Below are positions 7,497-15,205 of a DNA stretch of 64,000 nucleotides, one piece after another. Source of the stretch: Granulicella pectinivorans (lineage in GTDB: Bacteria; Acidobacteriota; Terriglobia; Terriglobales; Acidobacteriaceae); NCBI RefSeq assembly GCF_900114625.1, contig NZ_FOZL01000001.1:1674001-1738000 (forward strand), in the 5' to 3' direction. Made by a program: the position numbers and the translations under genes. A model generated the notes under the pieces. That model saw nothing but the letters and a program-made list of their open reading frames with translations. It was not told the DNA's origin and made no database searches. The stretch's first letter is position 1. Each line of letters begins with the position of its first letter.

Positions 7497-7517
7497 TGTT
7501 GGCGTATAGCTGGAGAA

Positions 7518-7655
7518 TTGTTCCGCACGGTTGTCATACTCGGACACTTGTACCGGCGATCCCTGCCGCTTCCGAAGCTGGACGCCATTGTCGAGCGTCA
7601 TCTGCCGGCGATCCACCGGGCACTCGCGGAGATACGCGGGATGCTCTCAAGATAG
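7518..7655 (+). CDS. Possible 45-residue protein
   Basis: A frame from TTG at 7518 to TAG at 7653 gives MFRTVVILGHLYRRS..., then KLDAIVERHLPAIHRALAEI. It is amphipathic, codon use is plausible, and GGAG lies just before the TTG. No family is recognised. A small phage-derived gene is possible; chance cannot be excluded. Confidence 0.3.
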   Translation: MFRTVVILGHLYRRSLPLPKLDAIVERHLPAIHRALAEIRGMLSR

Positions 7656-7761
7656 GTAGACGTGATTAGCCGGATGCCTCTAGGACGTCATTAAGCGGTC
7701 TACAGCGCACCGCTACACCACCTCGGCTACTACCCCACCACCGTTTTCGTATAGAGGCGAT

Positions 7762-8223
7762 ATGCGCGTTTGTTCTGGAGCCGGATGTCTGCGTGCCGTG
7801 CCTAACGATGTCCGGTTCTGCGACGAGTGCAAGCCGCAGCCTCGACCTCAGAGTGTCGCGGTGGACGAGAAGACTCACACCTCGGGCTATGACGCCGAGC
7901 TGGACAGCCTTCGCAAGTCGCTACGTTGGCAACGGCTGTCAGAGCGAGTCCGCAAGGAACAGCCTATGTGCGCTCGGTGTGACCGCGCTTTGAGCGATCT
8001 AGCCGACCACATCGTCCCGGCCCGCGAGGCCATCGTCCAGGCGCAACAGTCGGGCAAGTATCCTTTCGACCGCAACGCCGGGTACTTCCTCCGCTCCAAC
8101 CTCCAAGGGTTGTGCCGACCGTGCCACTACACCAAGACGAACGAGGACAAGACGCACGTTGGGCCGTGGCCCTCGGTCATGGATGCCGAGGCAGCGCGGC
8201 CCAAAAAGGTCTACTCATTCTGA
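7762..8223 (+). CDS. Phage-type HNH endonuclease
   Basis: This 153-residue protein has an N-terminal CxxC-like pair (CSGAGCLRA..., then FCDECK), a basic helix (SLRWQRLSERVRKEQPMCARC) and the HNH core. In the core DRALSDLADHIVP holds the His general base, SNLQGLCRPCH the Asn and final His, and the CARC/CRPCH cysteines form a zinc site. Proteins of this size and layout are typically encoded beside phage terminase genes and nick or cut DNA during packaging. No terminase is present here, so it is probably an isolated remnant of the phage module or a selfish nuclease of the element. ATG is preceded by a weak ribosome-binding site. Confidence 0.82.
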   Translation: MRVCSGAGCLRAVPNDVRFCDECKPQPRPQSVAVDEKTHTSGYDAELDSLRKSLRWQRLSERVRKEQPMCARCDRALSDLADHIVPAREAIVQAQQSGKYPFDRNAGYFLRSNLQGLCRPCHYTKTNEDKTHVGPWPSVMDAEAARPKKVYSF

Positions 8224-8672
8224 AGGACTTATACCCTGTTTCAGATTGCTTGTTTCTAATAGGGAATAATGCGGTAATGTTTCCAATTTGAAATAATTGT
8301 TCGTGTATGTACATTAAACATTGGCGGAGGGCTTTAAGTCGCTTATGTTCAAGATTTTGACCGCCCCCACCCCCTATGCGGCTGACATCGGGCGGTTTGT
8401 TGCAAACAAAGTCTTTACGGTAAAGACCTCGTTGGTCCGGCGCTGGCCGGCGGTGCGCCGTAGCGCAGGGGGCGGGCCGCAGGGTTCCGGAGGTCCGGTC
8501 GAGGGCGGCGGTCACACCGGCACCCGCAGGCATAGGTATTGGGGGGTGGCATCGCCGCGAAACATCGTCGGCAACGGCCCGCAATCGCGCATACCGCCCC
8601 GTGGCGACACCGCTGCAAACTTGGGATAGGGATGTAGCCGGGGTTTCGCCACGGCCTTTTAAGGAGGTTTGA
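8224..8672. other. Gene-free stretch with adjacent palindromes
   Basis: No gene is seen. Two palindromes abut at 8396-8410 (TTTGTT gca AACAAA) and 8411-8427 (GTCTTTAC g GTAAAGAC), about 245 bases before the excisionase-like gene. Such paired sites suit a repressor or excisionase operator, or an origin of the excised element. The sequence on either side is AT-rich to the left and very GC-rich to the right. Confidence 0.45.
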
Positions 8673-8879
8673 ATGTGTGACGCGAGTAGGTTTCTCGACA
8701 CCATCGAAGCATCAGCTTTCCTCGGCGGCCTCAACAGCCGCACAGTGACCCGATGGGCTCGTGAGGGCTATCTCCCCGCCTACCCCATCGGCGAGGGCAA
8801 GCGGCGGTTGTGGCGCCTCCTCTGTGAGGATCTAAACCCATCGATGTCGGCGCACTCTAAATTGCTCGCAGCATGTTGA
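8673..8879 (+). CDS. Excisionase-like helix-turn-helix protein
   Basis: The 68-residue protein has a single winged helix-turn-helix: IEASAFLGGLNSRTVTRWAREG, then YLPAYPIGEGKRRLWR, the classic excisionase/MerR layout in which the wing carries 'P....G..rrLwRf...dL'. A perfect AAGGAGG lies five bases before ATG, so it is well translated. It is likely the recombination directionality factor that works with the tyrosine integrase 2 kb to the right, or a regulator of the element. The last 23 bases overlap the end of the converging TIR-like gene. The C-terminal tail is short compared with relatives. Confidence 0.72.
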   Translation: MCDASRFLDTIEASAFLGGLNSRTVTRWAREGYLPAYPIGEGKRRLWRLLCEDLNPSMSAHSKLLAAC

Positions 8880-9945
8880 CTACCGCTGTCGCAAGTATCT
8901 CCACCAGATCGTCGGTGGGCACAAAATCGAGTTCGGCATTTTCCCCCATCACCTTCGCCCAACCAAGCTCACGGCTTCGCGAAAGGGTAGGTCTGTAGAA
9001 CATTTCACTCGCCATTGCAGGGGGCCTGTAGAGCGCGGGAAACGGCTCGCCCGGCAAAACGAGGCGGCCCCTAAACCATCGGCCATGCAGTCTGTATTCG
9101 TTTATAGAGGCCTGTTGGGTCTGCTCCCACACAAGGTGAAAAGACACACCAGCCCTCAACCTCACAATTAGACATGGGTCCGATCCACCACCGCACTGTA
9201 ACCCCAGCTCAATTCCGTAATTAAAGGCCTTTTCGATTTCCCGGATTTTGCTGTCGAGCCGTTCTAGCAAATCCTCAGCAGCCTCTCGGACGCGGGGTGC
9301 CTCCGAACGATATCTCAACGAATCGATTTCGGCTTTAAGATCCAAGTCCGCCCGATGGGCGGCGGCAATCTCCAGAGCCGTAGGTTTACGAAGGGTTCTT
9401 TCAGATGCTTTGTACGCGGGACTTTCAAGAATCGTTCGGAGCGCTCCTGCAAGCTCCTTCGTGAATGTCTTTCGGGTAGCCCTAACGTCGTCATCGCTCG
9501 CATCTTCAGGCACACAGTAGTGCATGGGGAAACGCCGCCCTTTCAAATTGAAGGGCATCGTCTCATCGCTTGGCTCGCCATAAGCCGCGTTCATTATGCC
9601 TATAATCCGGGCGTCGCCGAGCGCGTTGAGCGCGAATCCATACTCGATGAGAACGTTCGGATTGGAAACGAGACGATTGTCGTTGTCGCGCTTTCCGATG
9701 AATGTGAGGTCCGCGACGAATATCTCGGCGGCTTTGATTTTCGACAAGATGGTTTCGAATATCGGCGGCGACCCCGGAACCCCCTTCGTGTCGCGGTCGG
9801 CTTCCAGCGACGGGCGCTGCGACTCAATAACATCCATATCCATGTTGAGCCTCTCGATTGCGCCTTCAATGGCCCTCTCGATGAATGACCGACATCCACG
9901 GTTGGGTCTGTCGCCTTGCCACGAATAGAACACGATGTTTGCCAC
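8857..9945 (-). CDS. TIR-like domain protein, candidate defence effector
   Basis: The 362-residue protein starts with a Rossmann-like N-terminal domain of about 170 residues: NIVFYSWQGDRP, DTKGVPGSPPIFETIL, EIFVADLTFIG and NPNVLIEYGFAL. This set is characteristic of TIR-like and nucleoside-deoxyribosyltransferase-like domains of bacterial immune proteins; the Glu in LIEYG sits where the catalytic Glu of TIR NADases lies. A basic coiled segment (residues 190-260) and a C-terminal domain rich in aromatic and beta-type residues follow, not recognised. GTG at 9943-9945 is chosen because AGAGGG lies four bases upstream; a TTG 24 bases earlier is possible. It is 31 bases downstream of the HEPN-like gene on the same strand. 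NAD cleavage is an inference. Confidence 0.65.
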   Translation of the reverse strand: MANIVFYSWQGDRPNRGCRSFIERAIEGAIERLNMDMDVIESQRPSLEADRDTKGVPGSPPIFETILSKIKAAEIFVADLTFIGKRDNDNRLVSNPNVLIEYGFALNALGDARIIGIMNAAYGEPSDETMPFNLKGRRFPMHYCVPEDASDDDVRATRKTFTKELAGALRTILESPAYKASERTLRKPTALEIAAAHRADLDLKAEIDSLRYRSEAPRVREAAEDLLERLDSKIREIEKAFNYGIELGLQCGGGSDPCLIVRLRAGVSFHLVWEQTQQASINEYRLHGRWFRGRLVLPGEPFPALYRPPAMASEMFYRPTLSRSRELGWAKVMGENAELDFVPTDDLVEILATAVVNMLRAI

Positions 9946-9976
9946 AATACCCTCTAGTTTGATGCGCAAAAGAGCG

Positions 9977-10790
9977 TCAAAAAATCGTCTTCGTCACCTT
10001 TGCGACTCCATCCACAAGCTCCTTTACGTCTGCCGCAGTTGGTTCCGCATCTTTGCTGTGGTCGCAGGTATTGCGGATATCGCCCAGAAGCTGTACGAAG
10101 CGCCACTGTGAGGTTTCGATCACCCCTGCGTCCTTCAGCGCTTGGTTGAGGTCGTTTATGCTGGGGTCTTTCTTACGCAAAGGAAGTTTGTGGCTTGCAC
10201 AGACTTCCCCGAGGTGCCGCTCCAAGACAACCCCCGCAAGCGCGCCGGCAGCGCGGGCAAAATTATTTTTGAGCAAATGCGAGGCCGCCTCTAGCTCGGA
10301 GTCGAATAGGTCCGCTTGCAGCAATTGTCGAATGTCGAAGAGCGACGACTCAAAACGAGATTTGGCGGATTTCACCATCGCAATCTGTTGCTTTAGGCGC
10401 GGGATCGCGGCATCGGGCCCCACCACTTTTTCCCTCGAGATTCCTCGGACGGAGTTTACAGTAAGTCCTTGAACAATCTTCAAGGGTGTAATTTTCAATC
10501 GTGATTTCCTTTCTAGATTTTGGTTTTTCATAGTGCCTAGCAAAATCCTCTATGCGGTCCGGAAGCAGTTGGCGGATCATTGCCTTTGCCTCTGAGTACC
10601 AAGCCTGATAGGAACTGTCGAAGTCCGGCAAACTCTTGATAAAATCGGGAGCTTTCTTTCCGAGAGCTTCATCGAGTTGTGCGCCGACATGATCGGGATC
10701 TTGTTCGTGGTATAGAGCCCAGAGCAGGTTGTCTCCTTTCTCTATGAGAACGTCGATGTCCTTCTTATATCGCTCTAAATTCGAGGTCAT
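9977..10790 (-). pseudogene. HEPN-like protein, split by a frameshift
   Basis: Two overlapping minus-strand frames make one protein of about 270 residues. The first (10350-10790) starts SNLERYKKDIDVLIEKGDNLL and runs through LLPDRIEDFARHYEKPKSRK. The second (9977-10543) resumes at GLTVNSVRG...VGPDAAIPRLKQQ and ends VTKTIF. They meet near 10472-10478, where one extra base or two missing bases break the frame; total length is 814 bases. The C-terminal helical domain has GDIRNTCDH, an R-x4-H motif as in HEPN ribonucleases. GGAG five bases before ATG supports the start. It lies directly upstream of the TIR-like gene. The family itself has no proven function. Confidence 0.65.
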
Positions 10791-10886
10791 GATTTCTCCT
10801 TGTCGTGCGGGCGCAAGCTCACTTAGACAGCAAGCTTACACCGCTCGAATGCCGCCAGTCATTGGCCCTTGGTTCGTCACATTCCG

Positions 10887-11738
10887 TTATTTAGAGAGCA
10901 GGCTCACCCGCTCGTGCATCGCCTGGAGATCCGCCGTCACGAGGTTGGCATACCGCCGGGTCATTTCGAGGGAGCTATGGCCTAGGACCTTTTGAAGGTG
11001 GAAGACGCTTCCGCCGCGTCGGAGATAGTTCACGGCGAAGCTATGTCGGAAGGCGTGCAACGTCCGCCGAGGCGGGACGAAGCCGAGGTCCTTGCACAGG
11101 GCCTTGACGTCCCGCAGGGCGTTCCGCCGGCTCCAGGTCGTCTCCGAGCGGCACGCAAACAAGAGACACTCGGGCTTTCTGGCAAACTCGCCGATGTAAC
11201 GGAACAGCACTTTTCTCAGTTCGAAGCTAAAGGGTACGACCCGCTGCTTTCGGCCTTTGCCGTCGAGGGTCAAGAGCAGGTTGTCCATGTCCACGTCGCA
11301 CACCCGCAGCGAGAGCGCCTCGGAGATGCGACACCCGGTATCGAGCAATAACAAAACAAGCAGTTGGAGCCGCCGCTGGTACTTGCCCTTGGCTTTCCAC
11401 GCGAGGAGGCGCTTCACCTGGACATCTGAGAACGTAGGCATTACAAGATGGGGTTCGCGGAGCCGTTGAACGCGGGGATGGATACAGCCCGCGCCGCACT
11501 TGCGTTCGGAGCCAGTTGTCCAATGCAGATAGGCGTTGATGCAGCGAACGACGGAGTTAGCGCCGGCGGCGGTTAGGCCCTTCTCTCGCATTCGAACGAC
11601 GACGGCGACGAGATCCGCTTGTCCGGGGCATTCAGAAGGCAGCCACTTGAGACAACGCCGATACCATTCGATTGTGGCGGGCGTAACGTTTGTAAGGTAC
11701 TGCCGTTCGCGGATAAACTGCTCGAAACGAGGCTCCAT
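10887..11738 (-). CDS. Tyrosine recombinase/integrase
   Basis: The 283-residue protein has the SAM-like N-terminal domain (FIRERQYLTNVTPATIEWYRR) and a full catalytic set: Arg in GCRISEALSLR, Lys in GKGRKQRVVP, His-x-x-Arg in LHAFRHSFAV, His in LGHSSLEMTRRY and the Tyr nucleophile in that last motif. It is therefore probably active. The frame is open through the tRNA on the other strand, but the start is placed at MEPRFEQF (11736-11738), since upstream residues are only antisense tRNA. It begins 56 bases inside the right repeat and most likely catalyses integration at tRNA-Arg. The size matches small XerC-like element integrases. Confidence 0.93.
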   Translation of the reverse strand: MEPRFEQFIRERQYLTNVTPATIEWYRRCLKWLPSECPGQADLVAVVVRMREKGLTAAGANSVVRCINAYLHWTTGSERKCGAGCIHPRVQRLREPHLVMPTFSDVQVKRLLAWKAKGKYQRRLQLLVLLLLDTGCRISEALSLRVCDVDMDNLLLTLDGKGRKQRVVPFSFELRKVLFRYIGEFARKPECLLFACRSETTWSRRNALRDVKALCKDLGFVPPRRTLHAFRHSFAVNYLRRGGSVFHLQKVLGHSSLEMTRRYANLVTADLQAMHERVSLLSK

Positions 11739-11793
11739 GATTTTCCTACTCCGGGGGTCAAATTCGGACAGGAAAACCTCATAAACCACTGAT

Positions 11794-11874
11794 TCGCGGG
11801 CGAGTAGCTCAATCGGATAGAGCACCAGCCTTCTAAGCTGGGGGTTGCAGGTTCGATCCCTGCCTCGCCTACCA
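11794..11874 (+). repeat. Right attachment repeat (attR-like), 81 bp
   Basis: This is a perfect copy of 1825-1905 and includes the whole tRNA-Arg gene. The upstream 50 bases belong to the integrase leader. The downstream flank carries a terminator-like hairpin, consistent with the original chromosomal tRNA end. Confidence 0.88.
11798..11874 (+). tRNA. tRNA-Arg (anticodon TCT), right copy
   Basis: Identical to the tRNA at 1829-1905, with anticodon TCT and encoded CCA. Upstream sequence is element DNA with at best a weak -10 (CATAAA), so expression of this copy is uncertain. If it is expressed, the cell has a double dose of this tRNA. Confidence 0.93.
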
Positions 11875-11913
11875 TCTTCACTTTCCGCGATATTCCATCG
11901 AGTGCTCACGACG

Positions 11914-11948
11914 AAGCCCTGCATCGATTTTGCGGGGCTTTGATGTTT
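11914..11948 (+). terminator. Terminator after tRNA-Arg
   Basis: AAGCCCTGC at 11914-11922 pairs with GCGGGGCTT at 11932-11940, with one bulge-type mismatch, and is followed by a T-rich stretch. It lies 40 bases after the right tRNA copy and fits the original terminator of the tRNA. Confidence 0.55.
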
Positions 11949-12642
11949 CATAGATTGCAGGGACATTCGTTGACATTGCGGGTGGCAAGCATAGGGGGAG
12001 CCATCCGTCGGTTCGAACGCGATGTCTTCCTATGGATGGCTCACCACTGATCGCGGCTATTTCGTTTCGGCTGTGACATGCTCGTTGCTCTTATCCATTG
12101 TGTGAAAGCGTGGATGGTTACAGGGCCTGACCCATTGTTGCAGGCAATGAGTAACTTCCTGTTATGTAGGCCTTTCCCTAAACTGCTTACGTTCCACGAC
12201 AATGAAGGCTCGCTGAGCCGCGATAATACTCGGAATAGTTGCGATGATGCCAACAACGGCTTGAACCGCCGCAGCGTGCCGGGATTCGTTGATTCAAGTC
12301 CAAAGGTGACGAGGTTCTCGGAGTGGTTGAGGCCCAAGTAGTGACATGCTTCGCAGCCCAGGGGGCGGAGGATACGCGAGGCAAGTTCGAGCAACTTAGC
12401 TCAAGCAATGTCGAATTTAAATGCATTTGCCAGGTCAGGTTGTTCAGCATTCATACTCGTACCAGCTACTGCGCTCGGCCATCGCGAGAAATAAATCTCT
12501 AGTTTCACGCTCGGAGTGCAGCACGTACCGACGGATATGGCATCTGACTTACCAGACCGTTGCAAGAGACTCCTCATAGCCATCCGACGAGCGACTTAAG
12601 ACCCCTGCCAGCACGATTGCACCTACGAGGCACTCGATCTCA
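11949..12642. other. Intergenic stretch right of the element
   Basis: No convincing gene. Frames of up to 117 codons exist on both strands, but they overlap each other, lack ribosome-binding sites and have neutral codon use. A 9-bp inverted repeat, GAGCCATCC (11998-12006) and GGATGGCTC (12034-12042), is the only clear structure. The low GC suggests old acquired DNA or a scar of earlier insertions at the same tRNA site. Confidence 0.4.
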
Positions 12643-13314
12643 TTGGTTACCAAAGGCTCTTTTGACTGCGAAGCATTTCTTTCCTCCTGCCGCGGGCGCA
12701 AGGTTATTGCGTTGAAACCCGCAGACGTCTTCTTCTCGCAAGGCACAAAAGCGGAGTCGGTCTTCTATCTGATAACAGGACGGGCAAAGTTGACCGTCGT
12801 CTCCGATCGAGGCAAAGAGATGATCGTCGCTCTTCTCTCTTCGGGAGACTTTCTGGGTGAGGTTGCCATCGCTCCGGCCGCTCGTCGCCACACCGCAACC
12901 GCGGTCGCGATGACGCATTGCACGGCGATCAAGATCGGGAAGAGCGATATGGCCGTAGCACTCAGCAAGGAAAGCGACTTCTCGAAGGAGTTCATTGCAT
13001 TTCTGCTTTCCCGCAGCATGCGCGTTCAGGAGGACCTCGTCGATCACCTCTTCCACTCCAGCGAACGACGCCTTGCCCGCGTCTTGCTCATCCTGGCGGA
13101 GACCGACACACTTGGCTCCGACCCCACACTGATCCCCCACATCACCCAGGAGATGCTCGCAGGGATGATCGGAACCACGCGGTCTCGCGTCAGCTATTTT
13201 ATGAATCGGTTTCGCAAACGCGGCCTGATCGAATACAACCGTCGGATACGCGTTCATAGCCTGCTCCTCAAGGCGGTTCTCGAAGGCGACAACGCAAAGA
13301 TCATTCGGAGCTAG
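12643..13314 (+). CDS. Crp/Fnr family transcription regulator
   Basis: The 223-residue protein has an N-terminal cyclic-nucleotide-binding-like beta-roll (FFSQGTKAESVFYLITGRAK, then GDFLGEVAIAP), a long dimer helix (SRSMRVQEDLVDHLF) and a C-terminal winged helix-turn-helix (ITQEMLAGMIGTTRSRVSYFM). No Cys cluster for an iron-sulfur centre is present, and the usual cAMP-binding Arg-Ser pair is not obvious, so the signal is unknown. The start is TTG with a GAGG 12 bases earlier; later in-frame starts would cut into the beta-roll. Relatives of this type are abundant in Acidobacteria. It stands alone next to the element and may not belong to it. Confidence 0.85.
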   Translation: MVTKGSFDCEAFLSSCRGRKVIALKPADVFFSQGTKAESVFYLITGRAKLTVVSDRGKEMIVALLSSGDFLGEVAIAPAARRHTATAVAMTHCTAIKIGKSDMAVALSKESDFSKEFIAFLLSRSMRVQEDLVDHLFHSSERRLARVLLILAETDTLGSDPTLIPHITQEMLAGMIGTTRSRVSYFMNRFRKRGLIEYNRRIRVHSLLLKAVLEGDNAKIIRS

Positions 13315-13422
13315 CCCTAGAGGATATGATCGCTCGCTCACTACGGCATGGTTATGGGCGAGATCGTGGGGCTGAAACTCCGGGTTGCGGTGTTTGCGGG
13401 ATGGGCAACTCTGGCCCAAATC

Positions 13423-13451
13423 GGGTTACCGGAATCGTCCGTGGGTTACCG
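13423..13451 (+). repeat. Direct repeat GGGTTACCG x2
   Basis: Two copies start 20 bases apart (13423 and 13443), about two helical turns, in the 258-base gap between the Crp/Fnr gene and tRNA-Ser. They could be a regulator-binding pair. Nothing else is seen in that gap. Confidence 0.3.
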
Positions 13452-13572
13452 TCATGGGCCAGTCTTAGCGTGGAAGAGGGCAACCAAGAGCAGAACAGCA
13501 TAACGCTGGGGCCACGTCTTTCTTGGTTCTTATCGGGGTATGCTGTTTTTGGGGAAGGGTTTGAAAAAGTTC

Positions 13573-13665
13573 TGGCGGAGAGTGGGGGATTCGAACCCCC
13601 GATAGAACTTTTGGTCCTATAACGGTTTAGCAAACCGCCGCCTTCAGCCTCTCGGCCAACTCTCC
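13573..13665 (-). tRNA. tRNA-Ser (anticodon GCT)
   Basis: On the minus strand the acceptor GGAGAG pairs with CTCTCC. The D arm holds GGCCGAGAGGC, the anticodon GCT lies at 13629-13631, a long variable arm (TAGGACC/..GTTCTA region) marks a class II tRNA, the T loop is GGTTCGAATCC, and CCA is encoded at the 3' end. It reads AGC and AGT codons. Confidence 0.94.
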
Positions 13666-13808
13666 TGCACTGGTGTCCACGCTGCTCGTTTTCACGAACG
13701 CCCGGATGAAGACGATTATAGCGCGGCTCATGCGATTCTCGCGAAGCGGCTCCTTTTTTGTGATTGAATCTCATCTGCGGATACCGATCCGCCGGAGGGA
13801 AGCAACGA

Positions 13809-15149
13809 TTGACCAGGCCGTTTGGCTCGCCCGATAAGGGCTTCGCGAAGAAGATGCGGCTGCTGCCGCTGGTTGGCGCAACGTATTTCATGGTGTCCGG
13901 TGGCCCCTATGGCCTCGAAGACATTATTGGGAAGGCCGGCTATGGACGAGCCGTCCTGCTGCTTCTCCTGATCCCCCTGTTCTGGAGTCTGCCGACCTCC
14001 CTGATGGTCGGCGAACTGGCCACAGCGATTCCTACCGAAGGCGGCTTCTACCAGTGGGTGCGTCGCGCCATGGGACCGTTCTGGGGCTTCCAGGAGGCGT
14101 GGCTTTCGCTGTCGGCCTCGGTCTTCGACATGGCCATCTACCCCACGACTTTCGTGCTGTACCTCTCGCATATCTTTCCGTCGCTCACGGCCGGGTATCG
14201 CGGGTGGGTGCTGAAGTTGGCCATTGTGGCCATCAGCGCGGCCTGGAACCTGCGTGGCGCGGTCGCGGTCGGCAAGGGATCCGTGCGCATGGCGTTCGTC
14301 TCGTTGTCGCCGTTTCTGGCGCTGATGGCGCTGGCCGTCTACCGGGGGATGCATCTTGGGTTCGCCCATGCCTCTGCCGGTGCGCCCGAGACGCTGGACA
14401 TGTCTGGCGCCATCTCGGTGGCGCTCTGGAACTATATGGGCTGGGACAACGCGAGCACCGTGGCGCAGGAGGTCGAGGACCCGCAGCGAACCTATCCACG
14501 CGCGATGCTCTGGTCCGCGCTGGCGGTCATGTGTGTCTACACGCTTCCCATCCTGACGATCTGGTTCGCCGGCATTCCGGCGGAGCGCTTCTCGACCGGT
14601 GCGTGGGCGGATGCGGCGGGGCTCCTTGGCGGCTCTGTGCTTGCTCTTGCCGTGGTGCTGGCGGGTTCGCTCGACGGACTGGGCACCTTCAATGCGCTTA
14701 CGCTGTCGTTTACCCGGATTCCCTACGCGATGGCGCTTGACGGCCTTGCGCCGAAGATCCTTGCGCGGCGGCTGGCAAATGGCGTTCCATGGGCGAGCGT
14801 GCTGCTTTGCAGTGCCGGATGGGCTCTGGCTCTTACGTTCACCTTTGAGCGCCTTATCTCCATCGATCTTGTCCTCTACGGGGCGTCGCTCATCCTGGAG
14901 TTTGTCGCCCTGCTGGTGCTGCGCATCCGCGAGCCGGAGCTGCCGCGTCCGTTTCGGGTGCCGGGCGGCATGGCTGGAGCCTCGCTCATCGGGCTGGGAC
15001 CGGTGGCCTTGATCGCCTTCGCCATCTGGGCTGCGCGGGGGGAGACGGTGGGCTCGCTCCCCGCCCTGCTCTTCGCCACGCTGGTTGCGCTGGCGGGGCC
15101 TCTGGTCTACGTTTCGGCCAAACGCTGGTCAGCCCGGATGGCCGCTTAA
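13809..15149 (+). CDS. APC superfamily amino acid permease
   Basis: The protein has about 446 residues and about 12 hydrophobic segments. The first helix carries VGATYFMVSGGPYGLEDI, the broken helix typical of APC transporters, with GGFYQWV further on at the helix 2/3 loop. Helix 6 has LWNYMGWDNASTVAQEVEDP, a conserved pattern in the amino acid/polyamine subfamily. It should import amino acids or polyamines by proton coupling; the substrate is not readable. TTG at 13809 is chosen because GGAGGG lies nine bases upstream. The longer frame from 13764 lacks a signal. A strong hairpin follows. Confidence 0.87.
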   Translation: MTRPFGSPDKGFAKKMRLLPLVGATYFMVSGGPYGLEDIIGKAGYGRAVLLLLLIPLFWSLPTSLMVGELATAIPTEGGFYQWVRRAMGPFWGFQEAWLSLSASVFDMAIYPTTFVLYLSHIFPSLTAGYRGWVLKLAIVAISAAWNLRGAVAVGKGSVRMAFVSLSPFLALMALAVYRGMHLGFAHASAGAPETLDMSGAISVALWNYMGWDNASTVAQEVEDPQRTYPRAMLWSALAVMCVYTLPILTIWFAGIPAERFSTGAWADAAGLLGGSVLALAVVLAGSLDGLGTFNALTLSFTRIPYAMALDGLAPKILARRLANGVPWASVLLCSAGWALALTFTFERLISIDLVLYGASLILEFVALLVLRIREPELPRPFRVPGGMAGASLIGLGPVALIAFAIWAARGETVGSLPALLFATLVALAGPLVYVSAKRWSARMAA

Positions 15150-15155
15150 AACAAG

Positions 15156-15181
15156 ATGGACCGCCCCAAAGGGCGGTCCAT
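15156..15181. terminator. Bidirectional terminator
   Basis: A perfect 11-bp stem (ATGGACCGCCC with GGGCGGTCCAT) and a four-base loop lie between converging genes. A/T-rich bases flank both sides, so it can serve the permease and the pyrophosphatase gene. Confidence 0.85.
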
Positions 15182-15205
15182 ATTTCATTTCTCTGCAAAG
15201 GGAAT

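Larger units (their letters stand above)
1825..11874. mobile_element. 10-kb integrative element in tRNA-Arg(TCT)
   Basis: Two identical 81-bp segments (1825-1905 and 11794-11874), each holding a complete tRNA-Arg gene, flank about 9.9 kb of sequence that is visibly less GC-rich than the surroundings. A tyrosine integrase starts 56 bases inside the right repeat and points inward. Contents include a serine recombinase, phage-like genes, two excisionase-like HTH proteins, a DUF3800 protein, and a TIR-like plus HEPN-like pair. The left repeat keeps a tRNA promoter and the right repeat is followed by a terminator hairpin, as expected if an ancestral promoter-tRNA-terminator unit was split by insertion. 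No capsid, terminase or conjugation genes are seen, so it is a satellite, an integrative mobilisable element or a decayed prophage. Confidence 0.88.

Noticed and set aside
11573..11881. Open frame over the tRNA-Arg reading GEAGIEPATPSLEGW
   Set aside because: This is the well-known spurious antisense product of a tRNA gene.
12041..12394. 117-codon frame right of the element
   Set aside because: Neutral codon use, no ribosome-binding site, and it competes with frames on the other strand.
13352..13891. Open frame over tRNA-Ser reading SSIGGSNPPLSAR
   Set aside because: Antisense translation of the tRNA, not a gene.
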